Assembly (NCBI GenBank): GCA_947169395.1
Contig: CAMVPJ010000010.1
Coordinates: 1-27,761 of the forward strand
DNA from: an uncultured Caryophanales bacterium
GTDB taxonomy: Bacteria > Bacillota_I > Bacilli_A > RF39 > UBA660
Direction of reading: 5' to 3'
Length of the DNA: 27,761 nt
Made by a program: the position numbers and the translations under genes. The notes below the pieces were generated by a model that saw only the letters and a list, made by a program, of their open reading frames with translations, had not been told where the DNA came from and ran no database searches. Of the stretch, positions 16,419 to 23,750 are shown one piece after another (within the stretch, counting starts at the first letter, position 1; each line of letters starts with the position of its first letter).

Positions 16419-16447
16419 TTGACATTTACAAAAAACGGGAGTATTAT
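16419..16447 (+). promoter_or_regulatory. Promoter of the leader peptide / Rel operon
   Basis: TTGACA (16419-16424), 17-nt spacer, TATTAT (16442-16447): a near-consensus sigma-A promoter. The transcript would carry a short ORF and a terminator before the Rel-type gene. Confidence 0.85.
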
Positions 16448-16477
16448 GTTTATAACATTAATTTGGAGGTGGTCTAT

Positions 16478-16546
16478 ATGATAAAAAAAGTACGAATATG
16501 TATGTTGAAACAGATGGCCACTTTGTGCATAAGCAATGAACTGTAA
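16478..16546 (+). CDS. 22-residue leader peptide before Rel-type gene
   Basis: An ATG at 16478 is preceded by GGAGGTGG at 16465-16472, stronger than most sites here. It encodes MIKKVRICMLKQMATLCISN plus EL, ending TAA at 16546. The last codons (AGC AAT GAA C) form the 5' arm of the downstream terminator hairpin. This is the geometry of a translated attenuator: a ribosome paused near the end of the peptide would mask the 5' arm and allow readthrough into the Rel-type gene. I recognise no amino-acid bias that would name an effector, so the signal is unknown. Confidence 0.65.
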   Translation: MIKKVRICMLKQMATLCISNEL

Positions 16547-16578
16547 TCTTAGGGATTATTTGGGTTCATTGCTTTTTT
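16531..16578 (+). terminator. Leader terminator / candidate attenuator
   Basis: AAGCAATGAAC (16531-16541) and GTTCATTGCTT (16564-16574) form a perfect 11-bp stem with a 22-nt loop, then TTTT to 16578. It lies between promoter and the Rel-type gene, whose AGGAGG starts 5 nt beyond. The gene can be expressed from this promoter only by readthrough. Confidence 0.85.
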
Positions 16579-16592
16579 GTTAGGAGGTAATT

Positions 16593-18041
16593 ATGGATAT
16601 TGATGTATTATTGGAATTGGTTAAAATGTATAATGAAGAAGAAGTTAGTATGATTAGAAAAGCATATGAATATGCAAATGAGATGCATAGTGGTCAAATT
16701 AGGCAAAGCGGTGAACCTTATATAATACATCCGCTTAATGTGGCATATATAGTTGCAGAAATGCATGCAGATAGAAATACTGTGTGTGCGGCTCTATTAC
16801 ACGATACACTTGAAGATACTCATGCAACAAAGGAAGAAATTGCAGATCTATTTAACAGTGATATCGCAAATCTAGTTGATGGTGTAACAAAGATAAGTAA
16901 GATGAATTTTTCTAGTAAGGCAGAACAAAACCTAGCTAATACAAGAAAGATTATAACTAGTATTACTGATGACGTTAGAATTATTATAATTAAACTTGCT
17001 GATAGACTACATAATATGCGGACTCTTGAATATAAATCAGTGTTTAAACAGAAAGAAAATTCGCTAGAAACATTAGAAATATTTGTCCCTCTTGCTTATT
17101 ATATTGGTGCATATAGAATTAAAAGTGAGTTAGAAGATATATCATTTAGGTATCTAAAACCAAAAGAATATCGTAAGCTATATAATATTATGTCTCGAGC
17201 AAGCGAAGAGAATAATACAGTTTTAACTGAAGTTTTACAAAATATTGAATATATTTTAAAAAATGAAAATATTCCAAATGAGATTAAAGTTAGAACGAAG
17301 AATTTATATGGTATATATAAAAGACAGTCTGAAGGATATAAAATAAGCGATATTCATGATCTTTTATCACTTAAGATAATGGTTAATGCATTATGGGATT
17401 GTTATAAAACATTAGGTCTAATTCATAGTAAATATCATCCAGTTAATGAGATGTTTAAAGATTACATATGTAATCCAAAGACTAATTTATATCAGTCACT
17501 TCATACAACAGTATTCGCACCACACGATAAACTTGTTCAAACGCAGATTAGAACATTTGATATGGATAAAATAGCTTCATTTGGTTTAACTGCTTACTGG
17601 GATATAAATAAAGGTGATGCAAGAGATAAGATGCAAAAAGACTTAAGAGAGAAATTTCAATTTTTTAAAACTCTTACTGATATAAATAATATGTTTTTAG
17701 ATAATAAAGATTTTGTATCTCAAGTAAAACAAGAATTATTTAATGATAATATATATGTATATACATCAAAAGGAGATATTATTGAACTTCCAAAGAATTC
17801 AACTATAATAGATTTTGCATATAAGATTCATACAGATATTGGTAATACTTTGGTTGGAGCAAAAATAAATGGTGAATATGTAAATGATTTAGGACAAACG
17901 CTTAAAAACAGAGATAGAATAACAGTAATTACCGATGACTATTCATATGGACCTAGAGTTGAATGGCTAGATAAAGTAAATACTAGTAATGCAAAAAAGA
18001 AAATTAAAGAATTTAATAGAAAAATGGCGAATAATCTATGA
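16593..18041 (+). CDS. Rel/SpoT-homologue, hydrolase site intact, synthetase degenerate, no ACT domain
   Basis: 482 residues; AGGAGG precedes the ATG. HD (p)ppGpp hydrolase domain: RQSGEPYIIHP (36-46), LLHDTLEDT (67-75) and KLADRLHNMRTL (133-144) keep the known catalytic and nucleotide-binding residues. Synthetase domain (about 225-340): Asp255 in IHDLLSLKI is kept, and YQSLHTTV is kept. But the Glu of the EVQIRT motif is Gln315 (QTQIRT), the usual RPKHIYSIYRKM is RTKNLYGIYKRQ, NGYQSLH is NLYQSLH and VAAHW is LTAYW. The equivalent Glu (E323 in streptococcal Rel) is needed for synthesis, so this may be a hydrolase only. A TGS domain follows (about 385-450) and the protein ends there, without the helical, zinc-finger and ACT parts of the usual 700-750 residue protein. 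No frameshift is seen. Expression lies behind a leader peptide and terminator. Confidence 0.9.
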   Translation: MDIDVLLELVKMYNEEEVSMIRKAYEYANEMHSGQIRQSGEPYIIHPLNVAYIVAEMHADRNTVCAALLHDTLEDTHATKEEIADLFNSDIANLVDGVTKISKMNFSSKAEQNLANTRKIITSITDDVRIIIIKLADRLHNMRTLEYKSVFKQKENSLETLEIFVPLAYYIGAYRIKSELEDISFRYLKPKEYRKLYNIMSRASEENNTVLTEVLQNIEYILKNENIPNEIKVRTKNLYGIYKRQSEGYKISDIHDLLSLKIMVNALWDCYKTLGLIHSKYHPVNEMFKDYICNPKTNLYQSLHTTVFAPHDKLVQTQIRTFDMDKIASFGLTAYWDINKGDARDKMQKDLREKFQFFKTLTDINNMFLDNKDFVSQVKQELFNDNIYVYTSKGDIIELPKNSTIIDFAYKIHTDIGNTLVGAKINGEYVNDLGQTLKNRDRITVITDDYSYGPRVEWLDKVNTSNAKKKIKEFNRKMANNL

Positions 18042-18070
18042 GCGCTTGGAGATTATGTATAATAAAATAA

Positions 18071-18098
18071 AAAACACTAATGACTAAGTTAGTGTTTT
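18071..18098. terminator. Bidirectional terminator (Rel gene / tRNA-Trp)
   Basis: AAAACACTAA (18071-18080) pairs perfectly with TTAGTGTTTT (18089-18098) around an 8-nt loop. T-runs follow on both strands, so it ends both the Rel transcript and the opposing tRNA transcript. Confidence 0.88.
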
Positions 18099-18108
18099 GT
18101 TTTCTAAA

Positions 18109-18182
18109 TGGCAGGGGTAGCAGGAGTTGAACCCACATCAGCGGTTTTGGAGACCGTTATTCTACCATTGAACTATACCCCT
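18109..18182 (-). tRNA. trnW: tRNA-Trp (anticodon CCA)
   Basis: Read on the minus strand: acceptor arm AGGGGTA (18182-18176) pairs with TACCCCT (18119-18113). The anticodon loop CTCCAAA sits between ACGGT and ACCGC-type arms, giving CCA. The T-arm has GGGTTCAACTCC. A discriminator G and genomically encoded CCA (18111-18109) complete the 74-nt gene. Only Trp UGG is read by CCA; since UGA is a stop in several genes here the code is standard. Its own promoter lies upstream and a terminator downstream. Confidence 0.96.
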
Positions 18183-18226
18183 ATTAAAACTTCTATAAAT
18201 AGAAGAATTAATTGCTTGATGAAATA

Positions 18227-18255
18227 ATTATAGCAAATTTTTTTTCAATATACAA
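18227..18255 (-). promoter_or_regulatory. tRNA-Trp promoter
   Basis: Minus strand: TTGTAT (18255-18250), 17-nt spacer ending in TGC, TATAAT (18232-18227). The leader between it and the tRNA holds a small CTTCTA/TAGAAG hairpin (about 18189-18204). Confidence 0.75.
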
Positions 18256-18258
18256 TAA

Positions 18259-18819
18259 TTAGTTTGAATTTTCCTCATGATATTTTGTTTCAAATAAATT
18301 AGTATTATCGGTGTTTGCTTCTATTTCTTTTATTTCTGGTAAATCTTTAATACTGCTTAATCCGAAATAGTTTAAAAATTGATCTGTAATTTTATATAGC
18401 GTAGGTCTACCAACATCTTCTGATTTACCACATTCTTCGATTAAATTTTTTAAAACCAGCTTTCTTACTATGTATGCACTAGATACCCCTCTTATTTTAT
18501 CAATATTTACTCTAGTAATAGGTCCACTATAGGCAATAATAGATAATACTTCTAAAGCTGCATCCGAAAGCTTATTATTTTGTTCATTAGTAACAAGTTT
18601 TTCGTAATACTTAGCGTGCTTTCTTTTAGTAGTTAGTTTAAATCTTTCACCAAAGTATTCTAATTGTATGCCTCTTTTATCATTTAGATATTCATTATGT
18701 AATTCTTTAAGAAGCTTTTTTGCATCTTCCTCACTAATTTCTAAAATGTTTATTATATCTTTAAGAGTTAATCCTTCATCTCCTATTACAAAAAGTAATC
18801 CTTCAAGTATTGCTAACAT
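18259..18819 (-). CDS. scpB: Segregation and condensation protein B
   Basis: 186 residues, normal for ScpB. Two winged-helix domains are visible: AILEGLLFVIGDEGLTLKDI at the N-terminus, and the second with SIIAYSGPITRVNIDKIRGV followed by RPTLYKIT and FLNYFGLSSIKDLPEI. ScpB dimers bind ScpA and so regulate the SMC-ScpAB condensin that organises and segregates the chromosome. The gene starts 4 nt after the scpA stop, with AAGGA inside scpA as binding site. The C-terminal acidic tail is short. No oddities. Confidence 0.96.
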   Translation of the reverse strand: MLAILEGLLFVIGDEGLTLKDIINILEISEEDAKKLLKELHNEYLNDKRGIQLEYFGERFKLTTKRKHAKYYEKLVTNEQNNKLSDAALEVLSIIAYSGPITRVNIDKIRGVSSAYIVRKLVLKNLIEECGKSEDVGRPTLYKITDQFLNYFGLSSIKDLPEIKEIEANTDNTNLFETKYHEENSN

Positions 18820-18823
18820 AATC

Positions 18824-19537
18824 TCACGTCCTTGCTACTAATACTATATTATTAAAATTATTGTCTTGAATAATACTTATTTCCTGCTTTTTTGCCATTG
18901 ATAATATTGCTAGAAATGTAACCACAACATATTCCTTAGAAACTATTTCAAATAAATCATTAAAGTTTATTTTTTTATGTTGTTTAAATTTATCTCTTAT
19001 TTCGTTACATCTTTCATCAACAGAAAACTCTTTTTTTTCTATTTTGGTATTTAATGGTTTAGTCATTTCTTTGTATTCTAAAAACTTTTGAAATGCATTT
19101 ACTAAATCATCTAAGTCAATTCCATAATCAACTTTGTCAGTATTAACGAAATTTAATAATTCCTCTGACTCTCTTGTATATAGTTTACTTCTGATACTCT
19201 CTAATTCCTTAAAATCTTGAGTCATATTTTTATACCTATCATATTCTAATAATCTGTTTACTAAATTATTAGTTGCTTCCTCAATTTCAACTTCAGTTTC
19301 TTCAGTTTTATTTGGAAGTAACATTTTAGACTTTAATTCAATTAATTCGGAAGCCATAACTAAATATTCACTTGTGATATCTAGGTTTTCTTCTTTCATT
19401 TTATTAATATAGTCTAGGTATTGTTTTATAATATCTTCAATTTTAATATCAAAGATACTGATATTATCTTTTTTTACTAAATGTAATAATAAATCTAAAG
19501 GACCTTCAAATTCATTTATCTTAATTTCATATTCCAT
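18824..19537 (-). CDS. scpA: Segregation and condensation protein A (kleisin)
   Basis: About 237 residues. Conserved N-terminal block EIKINEFEGPLDLLLHLVKK and ISIFDIKIEDIIKQYLDYI bind the SMC neck; a middle helical linker follows (LVNRLLEYDRYKNM). The C-terminal winged helix ends VTFLAILSMAKKQEISIIQD and binds the SMC head. Two ATGs lie in tandem (19540 and 19537); the second is favoured because GGTGAT directly abuts the first and stands 3 nt from the second, as in other genes here. It leads the scpAB operon from a good promoter. Confidence 0.96.
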   Translation of the reverse strand: MEYEIKINEFEGPLDLLLHLVKKDNISIFDIKIEDIIKQYLDYINKMKEENLDITSEYLVMASELIELKSKMLLPNKTEETEVEIEEATNNLVNRLLEYDRYKNMTQDFKELESIRSKLYTRESEELLNFVNTDKVDYGIDLDDLVNAFQKFLEYKEMTKPLNTKIEKKEFSVDERCNEIRDKFKQHKKINFNDLFEIVSKEYVVVTFLAILSMAKKQEISIIQDNNFNNIVLVART

Positions 19538-19564
19538 CATATCACCATTTCACTAGCACTAATA

Positions 19565-19593
19565 ATTATAATAAATTTAAAAATTTTTTTCAA
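19565..19593 (-). promoter_or_regulatory. scpAB promoter
   Basis: Minus strand: TTGAAA (19593-19588), 17-nt spacer, TATAAT (19570-19565), 25 nt before the start codon. Confidence 0.82.
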
Positions 19594-19616
19594 CAAGTTA
19601 TATACAAAAATATAAT
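19588..19616 (+). promoter_or_regulatory. Candidate promoter of surface/Tad operon
   Basis: TATAAT at 19611-19616 with TTTCAA at 19588-19593, 17 nt upstream. The -35 is weak (3 of 6) and occupies the same six base pairs as the scpAB -35 on the other strand. TGATAAAAT nearby (19621-19629) is an alternative -10. Confidence 0.4.
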
Positions 19617-19666
19617 TATATGATAAAATTATATATATGATAGTGTATGTTTGAGAGGATAATTAT

Positions 19667-22432
19667 ATGAAAAAGATATATTCATTTTTATTGGTTACAG
19701 TTGGATTATTGTTCATTAATATTTCTTGCGTGAAATGTTTAAATGGCTTTCCTGATAAGATTAATGTTATAACAAAAGATCGGATATATAATGATGGTCA
19801 ATATCTAATGTATAAAGATTATACTGCAGAATATAATGGTAAAACAAGCAATGGAAAAGCAATATGTTCATCTATGAGAAACTATGTACCAAGTAGTATA
19901 GAGCGTGAAGAATATACCCAAACTGCATGGCATAGGGATCCTGAAACTAATTTAAAGATTGCTGCCGGAGTTGGCTCTTTAATTAATATGTATAGAGATT
20001 CAAATGCTGCAATTACTAATGATGATTATTATTACATTGAGATTGCTATAAATAAGTTTTTAACTGATTCTAAGTTAGGTGGAGATGCTAATAATGTTTA
20101 TGGATTTATTAATAAAACAAGTCTTGATAAGAGTAATAAATACGAAAAAGTAATTAATCATTTCTATAATGATTTTAGTAGCAGAGGTTATGATCGAAAT
20201 GGTAATTCTGTTGTTGATAGTATAACCGGACAAGTTACTAATAAAGTATATTCAGAAATAAAGAGTGTAAAAGTAAATGGTGTTGAAATTAAAAATAATA
20301 CCGAAATTGCAGAGAACAGTAATGGTTATTATAAATTAGAGATAAGATATGTTTGTTATGAATATACTGGAAAGCAAGTAGCTTGTGATAGTGTAACTCA
20401 AGATATTGAGATTAACGATGAATCTATTTGGCGAGAAAATGGCGTGATAGATGTAAAAACAGGTTCAGATGGACTAGATTATATAATAACTGCGGATATT
20501 ACTTCTAATGCTAATAGCAATTCATCTAATAAGGTTTTTACAAGAGTGTGTAACCAAAGGAAATATTATCTTGCTCAAAGATATGAACCAGTAGATGATA
20601 AAGACCTTCAAACTCTCACACCAAATTATTTAGTTGAAAAATATTCAGGGAAAAGATGTAGTGAGGATAGTCGTTCTTTTAAAATAAAGAAAAATGTAGA
20701 AACATGTGAAAGTCAAATAAGTAATAATCCAGTAAATAATGCTAATTTATATGCTAGTCACTCTAATGATACAAGTTATGGTAATAGGCTTTTAGACATT
20801 AATAATCCGAGTTGTGATAGTTTTAAACCTAATGTTACAAGTGATTGCAGTAGAACTAAACTTGATTATTCGTGGGTGGTAGGTCCTAATAGTACTGAAA
20901 ATCATGTTACAAATCCTACAAATGAATATATGTTATGTCGAGCTCAATTTTCGTTTAATAATAATACACTAGTACTTGATGAAGACAATCAAAGTGTTGT
21001 ATCTGCGTATCCTGGAGGTTTAATATATAGTGCTCCAGATGGTGTGTTTGGGTCATCTACAGTAAAACTTGAATGTAATATCCCTTCGTTATATGGCAAC
21101 GGAATTAATGGAACAAGCTTTAGAGCTGATATTGAGACATTAATCCCTAATTTATCTGTTCGTATGTTTGATAAAAACATTGAACTTGATGATAATGATG
21201 TTACATTAGTTAGTTCTAGAGGAAATTGTGTAGATAATACATCTAATATAACTTGTACATATTCTAGCGAAAGTGATAAAGAAGAAAGCAAAAATTTTGG
21301 TTGGCTGTTTATATTAAATGTAAATTATAAATATCCAGATGAATACAAAAATAGTTCTAAGTATGGTATATTAGTTCCTAATAATGCAAAAAGTGGAAAC
21401 ATACAAATGTCATTTACCAGTGTTAATGGAACGGTGTTTAGATCAGCTTATAATGGTAACATAGAAAATGATTCGACTTGTAAATATGAAATTAAACCAA
21501 ATACTTTTAGAGAAGAAGTGTTATATAGAACAATAGATTACAGTAATCCTTTTAATAGTATTGAAGGAAACAATAGATTTACTGGTAGTAATTGGTGTGA
21601 TACTTCTAACGGTAGTTCAAGTGAAGATATTATATCTAAAGATGATGAATCTGTTGATGATGAAATTAATAATTGTATTTATCCTGGAGATATTAATGGA
21701 AATCATAAATGGGATAGCGATGATGTAAACCTATTAAGTATGGCTATTTCTAATGAAGATGATTATTCCAATTTATATGATGTTAACGGGGATGGTAAAT
21801 TCAATACTGTTGATACAACTGCCTTACAAAATATTATAAATGATAAAACAAAATATAAAAAAGGTGATGTAGATTTAAATGGGACTATTAATACTAAAGA
21901 TGTTGAGTTAATTCAATTATATGTGGGATTTCAATCAAGACTTAATGCTTTACAAAAAAAGTTAGCTTATCTTGATAATAAATGTGAAGTTGAATTAGAT
22001 GACGCAACTTATTTACAAATCTTACTAACTAAGAATAAAACAATAAATGATGAAGATGATGTTAGCTATCAAGCAGATGTTAGCTACGGAAAAGATGATT
22101 ACACAGCTGGTTATGATAATAAATCGTTAAATGGGTCTAAGGAATGCAGTGTTGAAGGAAATAAAACTATTAAGAAGTACATTACAGATAGACCAAATTC
22201 TAATGGAGTAAAAGGTGGTACTAAGGTTGAACCTTTATATCATTTTGAATTAACTCCTCAAAATATAAAAAGTATAAGAGAAAATAGTTCATTATATACT
22301 GGGACATCTAAAGAAGAAGCATTAGGTTTTATAAAAAGTATTCTTGATAATGAAGCTTCTTCTGGATTGTGTAAATCGGATGTACAAGGTGGTAAATCGT
22401 GTGAAATAAATGAAAGTATATGGGCGAATTAA
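19667..22432 (+). CDS. Large secreted surface protein: thioester-like module plus dockerin-type repeats
   Basis: 921 residues; GAGAGGA precedes the ATG by 7 nt. Signal peptide about 1-24. Residues about 25-300 are paralogous to the sortase-linked protein at 9008: Cys67 in KAICSSM, then YYYIEIAINKF (121-131, Glu125 where thioester domains have Gln), SEIKSVKVNG, a Cys pair block and AQRYEPVDDKDLQTLTPNYL. The middle (300-660) is Cys-containing beta-rich sequence of no recognised family. Residues about 669-756 are three dockerin/EF-hand-like calcium-loop repeats: GDINGNHKWDSDDVNLL, DVNGDGKFNTVDTTALQNII and GDVDLNGTINTKDVELIQ. There is no sorting signal or C-terminal helix. It heads the operon of Tad-like genes and may be secreted or presented by them. 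Not a scaffoldin system: no cohesin is seen here. Confidence 0.8.
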   Translation: MKKIYSFLLVTVGLLFINISCVKCLNGFPDKINVITKDRIYNDGQYLMYKDYTAEYNGKTSNGKAICSSMRNYVPSSIEREEYTQTAWHRDPETNLKIAAGVGSLINMYRDSNAAITNDDYYYIEIAINKFLTDSKLGGDANNVYGFINKTSLDKSNKYEKVINHFYNDFSSRGYDRNGNSVVDSITGQVTNKVYSEIKSVKVNGVEIKNNTEIAENSNGYYKLEIRYVCYEYTGKQVACDSVTQDIEINDESIWRENGVIDVKTGSDGLDYIITADITSNANSNSSNKVFTRVCNQRKYYLAQRYEPVDDKDLQTLTPNYLVEKYSGKRCSEDSRSFKIKKNVETCESQISNNPVNNANLYASHSNDTSYGNRLLDINNPSCDSFKPNVTSDCSRTKLDYSWVVGPNSTENHVTNPTNEYMLCRAQFSFNNNTLVLDEDNQSVVSAYPGGLIYSAPDGVFGSSTVKLECNIPSLYGNGINGTSFRADIETLIPNLSVRMFDKNIELDDNDVTLVSSRGNCVDNTSNITCTYSSESDKEESKNFGWLFILNVNYKYPDEYKNSSKYGILVPNNAKSGNIQMSFTSVNGTVFRSAYNGNIENDSTCKYEIKPNTFREEVLYRTIDYSNPFNSIEGNNRFTGSNWCDTSNGSSSEDIISKDDESVDDEINNCIYPGDINGNHKWDSDDVNLLSMAISNEDDYSNLYDVNGDGKFNTVDTTALQNIINDKTKYKKGDVDLNGTINTKDVELIQLYVGFQSRLNALQKKLAYLDNKCEVELDDATYLQILLTKNKTINDEDDVSYQADVSYGKDDYTAGYDNKSLNGSKECSVEGNKTIKKYITDRPNSNGVKGGTKVEPLYHFELTPQNIKSIRENSSLYTGTSKEEALGFIKSILDNEASSGLCKSDVQGGKSCEINESIWAN

Positions 22433-22441
22433 GGTGATTAT

Positions 22442-22837
22442 ATGAAGGATTCTATTTGGGCGTATTTTATAATAATGTTTGGTATTATTGCGATTGTATT
22501 TATATTCTTTATGCAACGCACTACTACTACTGATCAACATAATTACACTTTACTACGCGAGACTACAGAAGCAGCTATGTATGATGCGATTGATATTGAT
22601 GCATATAACGAATCTGGTATTGTTAAAATTGATCAGGATAGATTTGTTGAAATATTTTTAAAGAGATTTGCAGAAAATGCTTCATTATCAAGATCGTATG
22701 TTATAGATATATATGATATTAATGAAGAGCCACCAAAGGTATCAATTAAAGTATCATCAACTGAAAATGGAACTAGTGAAATTGTTGATTTTGATTTAGT
22801 AAATAAGGTTGATGCAATATTAGAAACAAAGTATTGA
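22442..22837 (+). CDS. TadE-like pseudopilin candidate
   Basis: 131 residues. GGTGAT stands 3 nt before the ATG. A short N-terminus (MKDS) is followed by one hydrophobic helix (about 5-22, IWAYFIIMFGIIAIVFIFFM), then RTTTTDQHNYTLLRETTEAAMYDAID and an outer alpha/beta domain. This is the layout of TadE-type minor pilins, where a membrane helix continues into an amphipathic helix. There is no prepilin-peptidase site before the helix (no G followed by conserved Glu at +5 that I can see). Its place just before cpaB supports a role as a structural part of the Tad-like machine. The family assignment is by layout, not by strong motif. Confidence 0.6.
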   Translation: MKDSIWAYFIIMFGIIAIVFIFFMQRTTTTDQHNYTLLRETTEAAMYDAIDIDAYNESGIVKIDQDRFVEIFLKRFAENASLSRSYVIDIYDINEEPPKVSIKVSSTENGTSEIVDFDLVNKVDAILETKY

Positions 22838-22848
22838 AAGGAGAATAT

Positions 22849-23721
22849 ATGAGAGGTTTAAATAAGTTTTTAAGAAATAAAAATACTGTTACTATACTAG
22901 GGATTATTTTAATAGTATTCTTATTGTTTATTGGATTTAATGTAACTATTAATCAAACAGTAAATCCAGTAAGTATTCCAGTTGCGAAGGTTAAAATACC
23001 TGCGCAAACTAAAATTACGGGGGATATGTTACAAATTAAAAAGATATCTAAAGTAGGTTTAACTGAGAATGTAATTAGAAATGCATCATTAATAGTAGGT
23101 AAATATACTAATATTAATGTTACTATTCCAGTAGGATCTATGATATATACAGATTGGGTTGTAGATGAAGACTCTATACCAGGTAATTGGATTGAGAAGA
23201 TTGATATTTCAAAGGGAGATGAAGCATATTACTATAAAGTAGATATGGTATCAACTTTTGGAAACTCAATCTTACCTGATTCACATATAGATATATACAT
23301 GTCAGCTCGTGATGCAAATGGAAATATTATGTATGGTAAATTATTTAGTAGTATTAAAGTACTTGCGGTACATGATGGATCTGGACATAATGTATTTGCT
23401 GATCCTGCTAATGTTGGAAGTCCATCATATTTAGCTTTTGGATTATCACGTGATAATTATAAATTATTAAAACGTGCAGAGTACTTAAAAGGGCAAGGAA
23501 TTGATTTAGTAATTGAGCCTAAAGGGCAGAAATATGTGTCTAAATCAGGAACGCTTGTTAGTAGTAAAACATTACAAGACTATATAAATAATGCAACAAG
23601 TACTGTTAGTGATGAGGCTGTAGAAGAGTTTGTAAGTGCACAAAATAGTGTAGAGGATAATACAAATAATACTGAAAATAATACTAATCAAACAGATAAT
23701 AGTAGAAGTTTAGTTAGATAA
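22849..23721 (+). CDS. cpaB: CpaB/RcpC-like SAF-domain pilus assembly protein
   Basis: 290 residues; ATG 22849 follows AAAGGAG (22837-22843) by 5 nt. One transmembrane helix (about 14-34) leads to a SAF domain: PVAKVKIPAQTKITGDMLQIKKI, then VGKYTNINVTIPVGSMIYTDW. The later RcpC-like region contains SILPDSHIDIYMSARDANG and GKLFSSIKVLAV. A Ser/Asn/Thr-rich tail ends the protein. In Tad systems CpaB/RcpC binds the wall or outer layers and positions the pilus. This copy lies between the TadE-like and ATPase genes, in an operon with short spacing (12 and 29 nt). Confidence 0.85.
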   Translation: MRGLNKFLRNKNTVTILGIILIVFLLFIGFNVTINQTVNPVSIPVAKVKIPAQTKITGDMLQIKKISKVGLTENVIRNASLIVGKYTNINVTIPVGSMIYTDWVVDEDSIPGNWIEKIDISKGDEAYYYKVDMVSTFGNSILPDSHIDIYMSARDANGNIMYGKLFSSIKVLAVHDGSGHNVFADPANVGSPSYLAFGLSRDNYKLLKRAEYLKGQGIDLVIEPKGQKYVSKSGTLVSSKTLQDYINNATSTVSDEAVEEFVSAQNSVEDNTNNTENNTNQTDNSRSLVR

Positions 23722-23750
23722 TAAGAATAAATAGGGAGTAGGTGATACTT

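Noticed and set aside
16211..16546. Longer plus-strand ORF of 111 codons ending at the leader peptide stop
   Set aside because: Most of it is antisense to the PHP gene and has no ribosome site. Only the last 22 codons have a promoter and binding site of their own.
16448..16592. T-box or known riboswitch before the Rel-type gene
   Set aside because: No T-box sequence (GGTGGNACCGCG-like) or other class-defining core is present; the short ORF plus terminator explains the region better.
19667..19740. Lipoprotein signal in the 921-residue protein
   Set aside because: Cys21 is preceded by NIS, and -3 is Asn, not the Leu/Val/Ile usual in a lipobox; a plain signal peptide is preferred.
20989..21291. 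Minus-strand ORF inside the 921-residue surface protein
   Set aside because: Shadow of a strongly supported gene; no ribosome site and no recognisable product.
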